This document shows, piece by piece, positions 16,662 through 25,565 of a stretch of DNA of 56,192 bases (position 1 is the first letter of the stretch; each line of letters begins with the position of its first letter). Source of the DNA: Chlamydiales bacterium (GTDB taxonomy: Bacteria; Chlamydiota; Chlamydiia; Chlamydiales; JAJFMA01). Below the pieces are notes generated by a model. It was not told the origin of the DNA, searched no databases, and saw only the letters and a list, made by a program, of their open reading frames with translations. Location of the stretch: assembly GCA_030679955.1 (NCBI GenBank), contig JAUXSF010000034.1, positions 1-56,192 on the forward strand, given 5' to 3'. The translations under genes and the position numbers were made by a program.

Positions 16662-17453
16662 TTAGAGACCCAAACCTGTGTTCCAGCCAAAAAGACCTGG
16701 TCTTGATGGAATTACGTCAACTTTTCCTGGGCAAGGAATATAGGAAACGTATGAATTAAGTTTGCATAGACCAATGATAGCGTATTGTTTAACAAGGCTG
16801 CCATCTTTGGATGTCACTTCTTGCCATACTTGGTGAGCTGTAGCAGCTAGAGTAGGAACAGCTATTGCAATCTTACCCTTGTGTTCTAGAGCTTTGTCTT
16901 TAACAGCTATAGAAGCACTCTTAGCAACGCCACCAGCAGCAAATAGGCTATCCATCTTGTGGTTCCACAAGAATTTAGCTTTTGCTGTAACGCCTTTTTC
17001 AGCCCAGAAGCCTGCGCCGAAGCCAACTGGGGCTTCTTCGCCGGAAGCACCTGGAGCCAATTGGAATGCATCCAAAATGCCCAGAGCTGTTTGTGCGCTT
17101 GCAAAGGAAGTTGCGACTACGAAAGGTAGAGCAACAACGTTACCAAGAGCGCGGCCAACGTGACCCAAGATAGCTGGTAGGTTTGCGCCTGGAGCTGGAT
17201 CTTGTGTACAAGCAGTTGCCAACCACACGATAGTAGTCGGAACCCAAACGATACCTTTTACAACAGCCGCTAGAGCGTGGACTAAAATATCCAACGCTTC
17301 AGTAGCGATTAATGCGATTGGTCCGATTGTATGAGACAAAAGAAACTTCGCGCCGCCCTCTTTGTGCCAAGTATCGAAAGTCTTTAATAGGTCAGCTGAG
17401 CTTGAATATGCCTCTGGAAATATAGCTGAAGCATTGTTTTTTGTAGCCTCCAT
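16662..17453 (-). CDS. Hydrophobic island protein, unknown
   Basis: 263 residues with two long hydrophobic blocks (about 38-80, LLSHTIGPIALIATEALDIL onward, and 95-130, LGHVGRALGNVVALPFVVAT), a soluble middle, and a C-terminal KIAIAVPTLAATAHQVW helix behind ALEHKG. The layout matches 14958-15779 and 18654-19451 (A-L-D-x-x-x-H-A block followed by an H-x(6)-G block), supporting common descent. An excellent Shine-Dalgarno (GAGGAGG) lies 6 bases before the ATG, so it is probably well translated. No signal peptide or known domain. Confidence 0.68.
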   Translation of the reverse strand: MEATKNNASAIFPEAYSSSADLLKTFDTWHKEGGAKFLLSHTIGPIALIATEALDILVHALAAVVKGIVWVPTTIVWLATACTQDPAPGANLPAILGHVGRALGNVVALPFVVATSFASAQTALGILDAFQLAPGASGEEAPVGFGAGFWAEKGVTAKAKFLWNHKMDSLFAAGGVAKSASIAVKDKALEHKGKIAIAVPTLAATAHQVWQEVTSKDGSLVKQYAIIGLCKLNSYVSYIPCPGKVDVIPSRPGLFGWNTGLGL

Positions 17454-17646
17454 GAACTCCTCCTCTCAGTTGTTCATTTTAGATGATTGAATTTTACTTA
17501 ATCTAGCCCTTCAGTAAACCCGCGTCTCGTTAAGACAATGTTAAGAGAAGATTAAGTTCGCTTAAGTTAAAGCGGTTTAAAATACATGCTCGGCAATAAT
17601 ACAACGTAGGTTAATTTCTGGAAAGGAAAAATATCATTAAGCATTG
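17454..17646 (-). promoter_or_regulatory. Upstream region with repeated TTAAG boxes
   Basis: Upstream of the 16662-17453 gene, several CTTAA/TTAAG motifs recur (CTTAAGTTAAAG, GATTAAGTTCGCTTAAG, GTTAAGAGAAGATTAAG). Such clustered boxes could be regulator binding sites, but no consensus promoter can be assigned. Confidence 0.25.
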
Positions 17647-18626
17647 CTTAGACCCAGATTGCTACCAAAACCTCATCTGGAACTTTGTGAAGTGTGCCAG
17701 ATATGGTTTTACGCCACGACAGCAAGGGTATTCCCTTGCTGAGGGGCGTGGAGCCATAGATGATGCGCTTCATAAAGTTCTAGATGAGCGAACCTTGCCA
17801 CAAAAATGAAGCACTGTAGGCGAGGATGAAACAAATACTTTTATGAGAAACCCATTTTCCGTCCGGCTCTTGATGAAGCGGGGAAAAAGGCCTGTAATGC
17901 TGCTAAAAGTTGTTTCAACCACTTGACGCTTGCTGCTAATCATCTTTTCTTCTGCCCGTGTTCGCAATCTGTTTTTCATGCTAGCACCACGTTTTGCCAA
18001 GAGGTAAATGCCTTCATCACGAAGAATATCCTCCAGATCGAAGCAGCTATAAGCTCCATCTGCATACAGCTCTGAATGAGGAGGGATATCTAACTCCATA
18101 CTCCACAAAACATTAACATCGCTTTCGGCACCCGGCTTGAATTGAACCTCAATAGGCTGTCCTTGATTTGTCACAATCATATGAACTTTAATCCCACAGA
18201 AATAGCTCTTTTTGGAAGCCGCAAAACCGAGATAGTCTTTTTCTAAAAACCGCTTTCTCTTGTCGATTCGGTTTTTTTGACAATAGGTGTTACCGGAAAG
18301 CTATCTATAGCAAAGTAAGAGCTATCTTGTGATTGGTTGAACAGAAATGTCAGATGACATTCTTGACTGAGGATCGTCTCGGAAATCAAGAAGCCGAAGA
18401 ACTTCGTCGCTAATTACGTAAATACTCGTTGCATACGTTTCCATGATATTCTCCTTATTTGGTAAGGAGAAATTTTACTTTGTTGCAGTGCACGTCTTTA
18501 TTTTAGTCCATCTGTTAGGTCTTGGTTTTCGCCAAGGGATGAACCCTTGCCTTCAAACCACGACTACGCAGCTGAACCAAAATAACAAACGTGTACCGCA
18601 AGTTTTGGTAGCAATCTGGGTCTTAG
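17647..18626 (-). mobile_element. Remnant IS982-family insertion sequence
   Basis: The element is bounded by inverted repeats: AGACCCAGATTGCTACCAAA plus AC at 17650-17671 is exactly inverted at 18602-18623, extending to 17647 and 18626 with one mismatch. Hairpins near both ends share a CAAGGG...CCCTTG core. The interior carries a broken DDE transposase. No clear target duplication is visible. It sits inside the hydrophobic-protein island. Confidence 0.8.
17780..18444 (-). pseudogene. Degenerate IS982-type transposase
   Basis: Reading the minus strand, the start METYATSIYVISDEVLRLLD (after AAGGAG) resembles the IS982 N-terminus but soon shifts frame. The stretch SSYFAIDSFPV carries the family's IDSFPV motif, then another shift leads into CQKNRID and the long intact part SKKSYFCGIKVHMIVTNQGQ, YADGAYSCFDLEDIL and SKRQVVETTFSSITGLFPR. 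A last shift near 17840 leads to CFILAYSASFLWQGSLI. About 100 residues between the N-terminus and IDSFPV are missing compared with the usual length near 290. At least three frameshifts plus a deletion make it non-functional. Confidence 0.8.
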
Positions 18627-18653
18627 GCCGAAGTGGGAGTTAACGCTTGTTTT

Positions 18654-19451
18654 TCATGGATTGTTGATAACCTGCGTTTTCTGGCTAGCATTAAAGTATT
18701 CGTTCCACTGTTTTTGGCCTTTCTCAATCCATTGTGGAGCATTGTCGAAGAGATTTCTGATTGGCGAGGTCGCTCCGTAGGCTTCCATAGAGAAATGCGT
18801 AGTGGCTATGGCAGCGATGATAGATAGCTCCGGATTATCGATAGCTACATTGGCTACTGTCTTTACCATCCATTTTGCGGGTCTCCATGTGCAGCATAAA
18901 GCTATTTGGCAGATGCTGGAGGCAATAGTTAATAATGGTTTGGCGGACAAGGGGCTTTTATAAGGGCTCTCTACCTGCATTTGTTTGGCGCACCAACTAA
19001 TATTTCCTGTAACTCGGATGCTGTCGGTAAATTGTAGAGCTTTTTCCGGATTCAATCCCGCAGGAACAGGTATAAGAACCACCATTGCCAGCGACCCCAC
19101 TGCGTTGGCTAGGTGTGCCATCATAGTGTACAGTTGATCACTTAACTTTGCTTGAGGGGTAGCGCCAGCAACTTTCCAATTAATAGCTTCTGGAATCATT
19201 CGTAGGGCTAGGGTCACAACGCTTACCGCGTGGAGGATGGCATCTAAGGCAGCCGCGAAAGCTGAAATGACAGCGGTTGCCACGCTGACAAGGGGGCTTT
19301 CGCCGTTAGTTTCGTAGTCCCACAAGATGCCTTTAACTAAAGCTACTTGCAATACACCGCCCCTAACAGGTAGGATTTCTCCTGGTCCGGTGTAATTGTG
19401 TGAGCTGCCCATTGAAAGAGCTTTTAGGTAAAGGTAAGGGTTAACTTCCAT
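18654..19451 (-). CDS. Hydrophobic island protein, unknown
   Basis: 265 residues. Hydrophobic blocks at about 50-88 (LVSVATAVISAFAAALDAIL onward) and 108-132 (HLANAVGSLAMVVLIPVPAG) resemble those of the 16662-17453 protein in spacing and in the A-L-D-A-I-L-H-A motif; a third lies around 170-185 (LTIASSICQIALCC). The C-terminal 60 residues are soluble and aromatic (APQWIEKGQKQWNEYF). GGGAGA upstream supports the ATG. The gene is divergent from dapB with a 69-bp spacer. No function can be assigned. Confidence 0.65.
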   Translation of the reverse strand: MEVNPYLYLKALSMGSSHNYTGPGEILPVRGGVLQVALVKGILWDYETNGESPLVSVATAVISAFAAALDAILHAVSVVTLALRMIPEAINWKVAGATPQAKLSDQLYTMMAHLANAVGSLAMVVLIPVPAGLNPEKALQFTDSIRVTGNISWCAKQMQVESPYKSPLSAKPLLTIASSICQIALCCTWRPAKWMVKTVANVAIDNPELSIIAAIATTHFSMEAYGATSPIRNLFDNAPQWIEKGQKQWNEYFNASQKTQVINNP

Positions 19452-19520
19452 TGATCCATCTCCCTAATCCGGAATGTTTTTTCCTCAATAATCGTACCAT
19501 TCGCACTATAGGAAGTAAAT

Positions 19521-20201
19521 ATGAAGATTGTATTAATAGGCTATGGAAAGATGGGACGCATGGTCGAGCAAGCCGCTACGCAGCGAGGGCATGAAATAAT
19601 CGCTATCTGTGGCAGCCGCCATGAATGTTCTAACGGCCGCGATATTTCAGAAAAATTAGTTGCTGAAGCGGATGTTTGCATAGACTTTAGCCATCCCGAT
19701 ATCGTAATCAAACATATCGAAATATTGACTGCTTTAAAAAAAACGATAGTAATTGGCACAACTGGGTGGGATGCACATTTGCCATCGGTTAGTGATAGCG
19801 TTGCGAAAGCAGGCGTAGGACTGATCCATGGGCCAAATTTTTCGCTCGGTGTAAACCTTTTCTATCGCATTGTGGCAAACGCCTCAACGTTACTCCGCGA
19901 CTATGATGTGGGGATTATGGAGGAACATCATCGGCACAAGGCTGACAGCCCATCCGGTACTGCGCGACACATTGCACATATTTTACAGAAACCCATCGAT
20001 GGTATTGCGAGCGCAAGATATGGCAGTGTGCCTGGAACACATAGGGTCCTATTTGATTCGCCAGTGGATTCCATTGTGCTGGAGCATACAGCACGCAATA
20101 GAGAGGGCTTTGCCAATGGTGCTATTTCAGCAGCGGAATGGATACATGGCAAAATAGGCGTTTATACGGTGGATGATATGATCACTGATGCGCTCCTTTA
20201 A
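19521..20201 (+). CDS. dapB: 4-hydroxy-tetrahydrodipicolinate reductase
   Basis: DapB reduces the dipicolinate precursor in the diaminopimelate/lysine pathway, feeding peptidoglycan meso-DAP in chlamydiae. The N-terminal dinucleotide-binding motif is VLIGYGKMGRMV; IGTTGW and GPNFSLGVNLF are family blocks, and the catalytic motif EEHHRHKADSPSGTA (residues 134-148) has the catalytic His and Lys. At 226 residues it is shorter than the E. coli enzyme (273), mainly in the cofactor domain. AGGAAG six bases upstream supports the ATG. Its last 20 bp overlap the convergent glgX. Confidence 0.94.
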   Translation: MKIVLIGYGKMGRMVEQAATQRGHEIIAICGSRHECSNGRDISEKLVAEADVCIDFSHPDIVIKHIEILTALKKTIVIGTTGWDAHLPSVSDSVAKAGVGLIHGPNFSLGVNLFYRIVANASTLLRDYDVGIMEEHHRHKADSPSGTARHIAHILQKPIDGIASARYGSVPGTHRVLFDSPVDSIVLEHTARNREGFANGAISAAEWIHGKIGVYTVDDMITDALL

Positions 20202-22194
20202 GGATGCAACATGAATGCTCTCCAAGAGATATCGTAGGGCTATTTACAGCCGGAGCATTTTCCACAATAAGATCCTCTGGGGGTGCTTTGTTGGTGTCTA
20301 CCATCCAAGTCCATTGCCTGCCAAATGGCAGTTGCGGCAGCGTGAATTCCTGCGGTTCTGACGTGGCATTGAAGGCGACGTAGAGGTGGTCACCACGTTG
20401 GTGGTCGCGTATGGAAAAAGCAACGAGGGGATTGCCTTGGCCCCATTCTGGTTTTTGTGGTTGTGAGCCATGCCATTCGATATCACTTTTCATGTAAAAT
20501 GCATCGCGACGTAGGATTGGATATTCGTGGCGTAGAGCAATAAGGCCTTTGAAGAATCTGTAGAGATCTTTATTTTGCTCTAGCTTATCCCACAGCAGCC
20601 AGTTGTGTTCGGTGGGTAGACACCAAGTGTTATTATTGCCGCCCTTTGTGTGCCCATATTCATCGCCCATTAGGATCATCGGAACGCCTCGTGACATCAT
20701 TAAAGCGACGAGGAAGTTTCGTATTTGCCTTTGGCGACGCGCCAGAAAGGTTGGGTCATCGGTGTTACCCTCCGCACCGCAATTCCAGCTCCAGTTGTCA
20801 TTGGTGCCATCGCGGTTGCCTTCGCCATTCACGTCATTATGCTTTTCGTTGTAGGAAACGAGGTCAGCCAATGTGAAGCCATCATGACAGGTCACAAAAT
20901 TGATACTATTCTTTGGCGTACCGCCGTCGCCATATAGATCTTCGCTTCCACAAATACGCGTAGCGAACTCGTTAATGGCCATATGGTCGCCTTTGATGAA
21001 GCGGCGAATGCAGTCGCGGTATTTGCCATTCCACTCCGACCAGCGCCGGCCAACCGGAAAGAACGAGCCAACCTGGTACATTCCTACGGCATCCCAAGGT
21101 TCAGCAATTAGCTTAAGGCCCGATAGCAAGGGGTCCTCTGTAATAGCTTCGAGTACAGGAGGGACTCCCATGGGTCTGCCATGACGGTCGCGCATGAAGA
21201 CAGAAGCTAGGTCAAAGCGAAAGCCGTCCACATGCATTTCAGATGCCCAATAGCGCAAGCTATCGATGATGAGTTGTCTTGTCACAGGGTGGTTACAGTT
21301 GAAAGTGTTTCCACACCCAGAAAAGTTCATGTAGTTACCCTCACCGTCTACCATATAATAAGAGGGCTTATCAAAGCCGTTAAAGGATAACAAAGGGCCC
21401 AGAGCTTCGGCAGTATGGTTGTAGACGACATCCAGGATCACCTCTATGCCAGCCTTATGCAGCGCCTTTACCATCTGCTTGAACTCAGTGACCACATCAT
21501 CGACCCCATAACAAGCGGCAGGGGAGAAATAGTTGACCGTCGAGTATCCCCAATAGTTACCCAAGCTTTGGTGCAGGTGAATGCTGCAACGTGTGAACTC
21601 TTTGGGGTTAAATTCAAAAACTGGCAGCAGTTCAATTGCATTGACGCCGAGATCGACCAAGTAAGGGATCTTTTCGATGATACCCAAGAAAGTTCCAGGA
21701 TGCTTCACGCCGCTGGATTCGTGTTGTGTGAAGCCCCCAGCGTGCATCTCATAAATAATCAAATCAGAAAGAGCATGCTTTGGCGGGATATCGTTCTCCC
21801 AGTCGAAGTTATCCGGTTTAGGCAGTTGGGCAAGCGGGCTGTAAATCTCTAATGGAGGTAAGGCACGCGGGAGAAGTCTCTTAGAGTAAGGATCGATGAG
21901 ATCCGCCGCAGGATTAAAGAGCCCATGAGTGGTGGCGTTGTTAGGACCATCCAATCGGTAAGAGTACGCCTCAAAGCCGTTCAAGTCGTCAAGCAGGATA
22001 TGCCACACATTGCCCGTGCGGTTAATGTGCGGATCCAAGGTGACTTCTTTTGCGGGATTTGTCTGATCCGCCCCGAAGAGACATAATTTAACGGATGTAG
22101 CATGGCGCGAAAACACAGCAAAGTTTGTGCCGCGAGGAGTCAAGTTAGCGCCCAGCGGGTAGGGGTCGCCCCGTTGTATCGTTTCGTTGGCCAT
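20182..22194 (-). CDS. glgX: Glycogen debranching enzyme GlgX (isoamylase type)
   Basis: A GH13 enzyme that cleaves alpha-1,6 branches of phosphorylase-limited glycogen. The 670 residues match chlamydial GlgX. The N-terminal CBM48-like domain (PLGANLTPRGTNFAVFSRHA) precedes the barrel with VILDVVYNHTAE, DGFRFDLASV (nucleophile Asp), LIAEPWDAVG (acid Glu) and FVTCHDGFTLADLVSYNEKHN (transition-state Asp). Chlamydiae store glycogen and keep a full glg set; other glg genes are not in this window. GGACC precedes the ATG. Confidence 0.95.
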   Translation of the reverse strand: MANETIQRGDPYPLGANLTPRGTNFAVFSRHATSVKLCLFGADQTNPAKEVTLDPHINRTGNVWHILLDDLNGFEAYSYRLDGPNNATTHGLFNPAADLIDPYSKRLLPRALPPLEIYSPLAQLPKPDNFDWENDIPPKHALSDLIIYEMHAGGFTQHESSGVKHPGTFLGIIEKIPYLVDLGVNAIELLPVFEFNPKEFTRCSIHLHQSLGNYWGYSTVNYFSPAACYGVDDVVTEFKQMVKALHKAGIEVILDVVYNHTAEALGPLLSFNGFDKPSYYMVDGEGNYMNFSGCGNTFNCNHPVTRQLIIDSLRYWASEMHVDGFRFDLASVFMRDRHGRPMGVPPVLEAITEDPLLSGLKLIAEPWDAVGMYQVGSFFPVGRRWSEWNGKYRDCIRRFIKGDHMAINEFATRICGSEDLYGDGGTPKNSINFVTCHDGFTLADLVSYNEKHNDVNGEGNRDGTNDNWSWNCGAEGNTDDPTFLARRQRQIRNFLVALMMSRGVPMILMGDEYGHTKGGNNNTWCLPTEHNWLLWDKLEQNKDLYRFFKGLIALRHEYPILRRDAFYMKSDIEWHGSQPQKPEWGQGNPLVAFSIRDHQRGDHLYVAFNATSEPQEFTLPQLPFGRQWTWMVDTNKAPPEDLIVENAPAVNSPTISLGEHSCCILKGAHQ

Positions 22195-22249
22195 TTATGA
22201 CGGTCCTTTTACTCCTTTTAGGTGATGAAAATTATAAAAGCAATGGAGT

Positions 22250-22315
22250 GATGGGCAAAGAGAAAATAGGGACGGAAGAGACCTTAGGGACGAAAATGGA
22301 TCAAAGGGTCGGTTT
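22250..22315. repeat. Partial family B arm
   Basis: The sequence AGGGACGGAAGAGACCTTAG with GGGACGAAAATGGATCAAAG resembles one arm of the family B hairpin at 45042-45137, but a matching second arm is not seen. It lies in the 218-bp spacer between glgX and the first Sel1 gene; the rest of that spacer is AT-rich promoter-like sequence. Confidence 0.45.
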
Positions 22316-22412
22316 AAACCTTCTCATCTCTAGTGACTCTTTATTAATTTAATTTGATTTTTAATTATAATAGTTTATAATACTTATGATTATATTAATA
22401 AATGGGTGAAAT

Positions 22413-25307
22413 ATGTCATTAGAAGATTTAGTAAATGTTACTAATAATCAACAATGGGCCTTAGATAAAACTACTGGTGAAGTTAAAGTAACCGAAAAGC
22501 GTGGTTTTATCGGTCGTGTAGTCGACTGGCTGCGCGGCTTTAATAAGCACAGCGAAGTTTTCCACCAAGTTGCGCAAGAAATCTCAAGGGATGTGCAGCA
22601 AGACTATGCTCACACAAAGGCTAAAGTAGCGTTACGAGATCGCGTTGAGGAACAAACTACCGATTATTACAACAAGACTACAGTTGTGGGGCGTTTTTTG
22701 CGCGGTAATGGCGATGTAGCTTCTTCTGCGGAGGAGGTTTCCACTTCAGTATACAATGACCTTTATACCCTATTTAGCGAAGGACTCAAGCAGGTTATTC
22801 CAGAGGAAGATAAGCGCGCCTTTGTGGATAAGATGTATGGTGGTTTGACTAATATCAATGCCACTCCCATTGAGATAGATGAGTTCAATGAAGCTATGGA
22901 AGATTACTACGACAATGCTCATGACCGTCTAGATGCCTTTGCTGATCTAAATTATCCCATCGCACGCTATCTACAGGCTGAATCTAAGATCGGTACTATG
23001 GAGGCTTTAGCACAAGAGGGAATTTTGGTCGCTAAGTATCGCTTGTATCGCTTGTATCATCTGCATAGTTCACAACAGCCGGATATGGTGGATAACCAAG
23101 GAAAAACAATTGCTGAAAAATTCCATTTATTAACATTGGACTTAGGTCGCAAAGACGATGAATTGTTTGTACAGGCAGGAATCAACACTCTTGTGGGCTT
23201 TGGAACCGCTGGTGATCCCCACGCAGCGATGTTGATTGCCAAAGAAGTTCTTTTAACGCCTAATCTTCCAGAACCCCTAAAGGTACGAGCTGAGAGGTTA
23301 GAGACTGTTGCACGCGTTCTTAGTGCCCCTAGCAAGGATGTATCTAGGGAAGATGTGGCTAGCTGTCGACTGGCTTTGGGCGAACTGCTTTGGCCGGATC
23401 AACGCGAGGCTTTTTTACAAAAACTAGCCGGCAAAGATAATGCTGTCGCACATTACCTAATTCACCAGGACAGTGGTAACCTTGAGCCTCTCAGATTGGC
23501 TGCGGTCGCTGAGCTTCCGTCTGCTCAAGCAGATCTAGCTTTTGTGCTGAATAATCGTGGACAGCCAGAAGCTGCTTTTGAATGGGCATTAAAGGCCAGC
23601 CACGCAGATGAGTCTGCCAAATATTTAATTGCGGCTATTTCCATCAATAAGCGTAATTTCGCGTTGGCACGTCAGTATGCTTTAGAGCTGGTAAATAGCA
23701 GTTATCCCAAAATACAAGCGGGAGCATTTTTATTTTTGGGCCAATTTGTTGTGGAATTTTTTAGAAATCAAAATCCGAGGTTGGTTGAACAACTTCAGTC
23801 CATGCTGCAAATTCACCCGAGAGTCTCCTATGCATTTATGCTAGAGCACGGTTTGGGCGTTGAAAAAGATATCAACCTAGCGATCGAGCAGTATGGCCTT
23901 TTGGGACCCAACATGCTCTCTTATGTTGCCAATATAGCTATTCAGAACGGTAGGTATGATGATGCTTTCGCTTTCTATACTGCTGCGGCAGAAAAGGGCG
24001 AAGTAGGGTCTCGCATTGCAGCTATTCGGATGATACGTCATGGGCTGGTAGAAGGATCCATTAAAGACGCATTGGAAATGTGCGTTGAAGACCCTAATAT
24101 GAAAAACTCGGACCGTCTGGATATCCTATTTGAAAAAGCTGAATTGATGCTAGCTGAGAACAATGGTCGTTTTTCTAACACGATCGTGAAGGAGTACGAA
24201 GTTCTTGCTAAAGATGGCGACCCACGCGGCCAAGCACGCTTAATAGAATATTCTCGCCAACCAAATGTGACTTATAGTCTCATGCGTTTTCATAAAAACC
24301 GCCTCCCCACAGATCTTATTGGCCAATGGGACAAGGGACTGTCATATGCGCTACAAAGGGTAGAGATGCCTATCAATCAAGGCGCTCTTAGCGCTACCCT
24401 TAGATTTGAGTTAGAGGAGATCAAGCGAGGTGATCATACGAAACTTGCTTTGGCTCTCAATACCATTATTAGAGATGAATCCAGTACTAGCGACACGGTC
24501 GCAGCTCTAGAAGACAACGAATCCATGTTGCTAACACAATATGCGGACTTTGTGAAAAGTATGTCGCCAGACTTTCATCGAGAAGCCCTCGAGCGCGTCG
24601 CTAAACTGGTGTTTTCAACCAATAGAGTTTCCGACCAGCAAATTGGTGCACTAGAATATGCTCTGGCTATACTGGAAGACGCTCCAAAACAAAAAATCTT
24701 CTTGAAGGAACTAACGCGTATAGCTAACCTAATGGACCGCGATGAGACTGCTAGTGCAGTGAATAACCTCCGCGATTTCAGTCTCGGCAAAAACTTGATG
24801 CCTGAGAATCTAACGGAGCAGCAAACTCAGCAGATCAATCGTATCGTGGGAGTTCTAGCAACCACTTACGAACGAGATGGTCGAAGGATTTTAGATGCCA
24901 CAAGCCTTTATGGCTTCGCAAACATCGTTCAGAATACTGTTAATCCCCGTTCATTGGATGGCGTAAAAAAACTGCTCGGCAATGATTTTGAAGGTGAGGT
25001 AAGAGATTCCAGAGTAGATCGCTTTATTGATGATTTACAGGATGAAGGTGTCACTTTGGATGATATAGCGAAAAATTACATCGGCAAAAGTTATGTGCCC
25101 CTGGAGGTTAGCGTCGCACTTATCCAAGGTGAAACCCTCACGGACGAGGCATATGACCAATGGGTAAGGCCTTTGGCTGCTCGCTATCAAGCTCTAGACC
25201 CAAAAGATAGGTATGAGCACCTGGGAAACATTGCCGTCCTGTTAGTTAATATTCGCGATCCAAGTTTAGCGCATCTGAGGAAGATCGAAGCCTTGCTGGC
25301 CGCGTAG
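22413..25307 (+). CDS. Sel1-repeat protein, tandem paralogue 1, putative effector
   Basis: 964 residues, no signal peptide. The N-terminal 110 residues form a region shared with the next two genes (RGFIGRVVDWLRGF, then VFHQVAQEISRD, LRDRVEEQ, VGRFLRGNGDVASSAEEV). From about residue 190 on the protein is made of helical pairs of Sel1/TPR type, for example ARQYALELVNSSYPKIQAGA and AFAFYTAAAEKGEVGSRIAA. Such solenoids bind proteins, often host factors in intracellular bacteria. The C-terminus (ALLAA) differs from its two paralogues. The family of the N-terminal region is unknown to me. GGGTG precedes the ATG and the upstream spacer is very AT-rich. Confidence 0.72.
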   Translation: MSLEDLVNVTNNQQWALDKTTGEVKVTEKRGFIGRVVDWLRGFNKHSEVFHQVAQEISRDVQQDYAHTKAKVALRDRVEEQTTDYYNKTTVVGRFLRGNGDVASSAEEVSTSVYNDLYTLFSEGLKQVIPEEDKRAFVDKMYGGLTNINATPIEIDEFNEAMEDYYDNAHDRLDAFADLNYPIARYLQAESKIGTMEALAQEGILVAKYRLYRLYHLHSSQQPDMVDNQGKTIAEKFHLLTLDLGRKDDELFVQAGINTLVGFGTAGDPHAAMLIAKEVLLTPNLPEPLKVRAERLETVARVLSAPSKDVSREDVASCRLALGELLWPDQREAFLQKLAGKDNAVAHYLIHQDSGNLEPLRLAAVAELPSAQADLAFVLNNRGQPEAAFEWALKASHADESAKYLIAAISINKRNFALARQYALELVNSSYPKIQAGAFLFLGQFVVEFFRNQNPRLVEQLQSMLQIHPRVSYAFMLEHGLGVEKDINLAIEQYGLLGPNMLSYVANIAIQNGRYDDAFAFYTAAAEKGEVGSRIAAIRMIRHGLVEGSIKDALEMCVEDPNMKNSDRLDILFEKAELMLAENNGRFSNTIVKEYEVLAKDGDPRGQARLIEYSRQPNVTYSLMRFHKNRLPTDLIGQWDKGLSYALQRVEMPINQGALSATLRFELEEIKRGDHTKLALALNTIIRDESSTSDTVAALEDNESMLLTQYADFVKSMSPDFHREALERVAKLVFSTNRVSDQQIGALEYALAILEDAPKQKIFLKELTRIANLMDRDETASAVNNLRDFSLGKNLMPENLTEQQTQQINRIVGVLATTYERDGRRILDATSLYGFANIVQNTVNPRSLDGVKKLLGNDFEGEVRDSRVDRFIDDLQDEGVTLDDIAKNYIGKSYVPLEVSVALIQGETLTDEAYDQWVRPLAARYQALDPKDRYEHLGNIAVLLVNIRDPSLAHLRKIEALLAA

Positions 25308-25422
25308 ATCAGCGTGGAAGCGCGGAGTCTAGTCTCCTGTTAGCTCAGGATAAGGACATACTTGTACCCACATCTTTATGGGTTCAACCTTACTTATGCT
25401 GCGAAGCAGCAGGTCTTATTTT

Positions 25423-25470
25423 AGCCCCTAGCCAACCCTCATTCTTCGGGTATATGGCTAGGGGCTTTTC
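25423..25470 (+). terminator. Intrinsic terminator after Sel1 paralogue 1
   Basis: A perfect 12-bp stem AGCCCCTAGCCA (25423-25434) with TGGCTAGGGGCT (25455-25466), followed by TTTTCT. A small palindrome GCTGCGAAGCAGC (25398-25410) stands before it and recurs at 56174-56186. Confidence 0.9.
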
Positions 25471-25565
25471 TGCGTCTAATTCTTCACTAACGATAATAAT
25501 TTAATTAAATAATATTAAACATCGTATAATAACACTGTTGATTATCAATAATTTATGGTGTTGCT

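Noticed and set aside
18443-18827. Two short plus-strand frames near the IS end
   Set aside because: One lies in the non-coding end of the IS and the other is antisense to the 18654-19451 gene; neither has a plausible start.
21415-21852. 145-residue plus-strand frame inside glgX
   Set aside because: Antisense to conserved GH13 motifs, no ribosome binding site; shadow.
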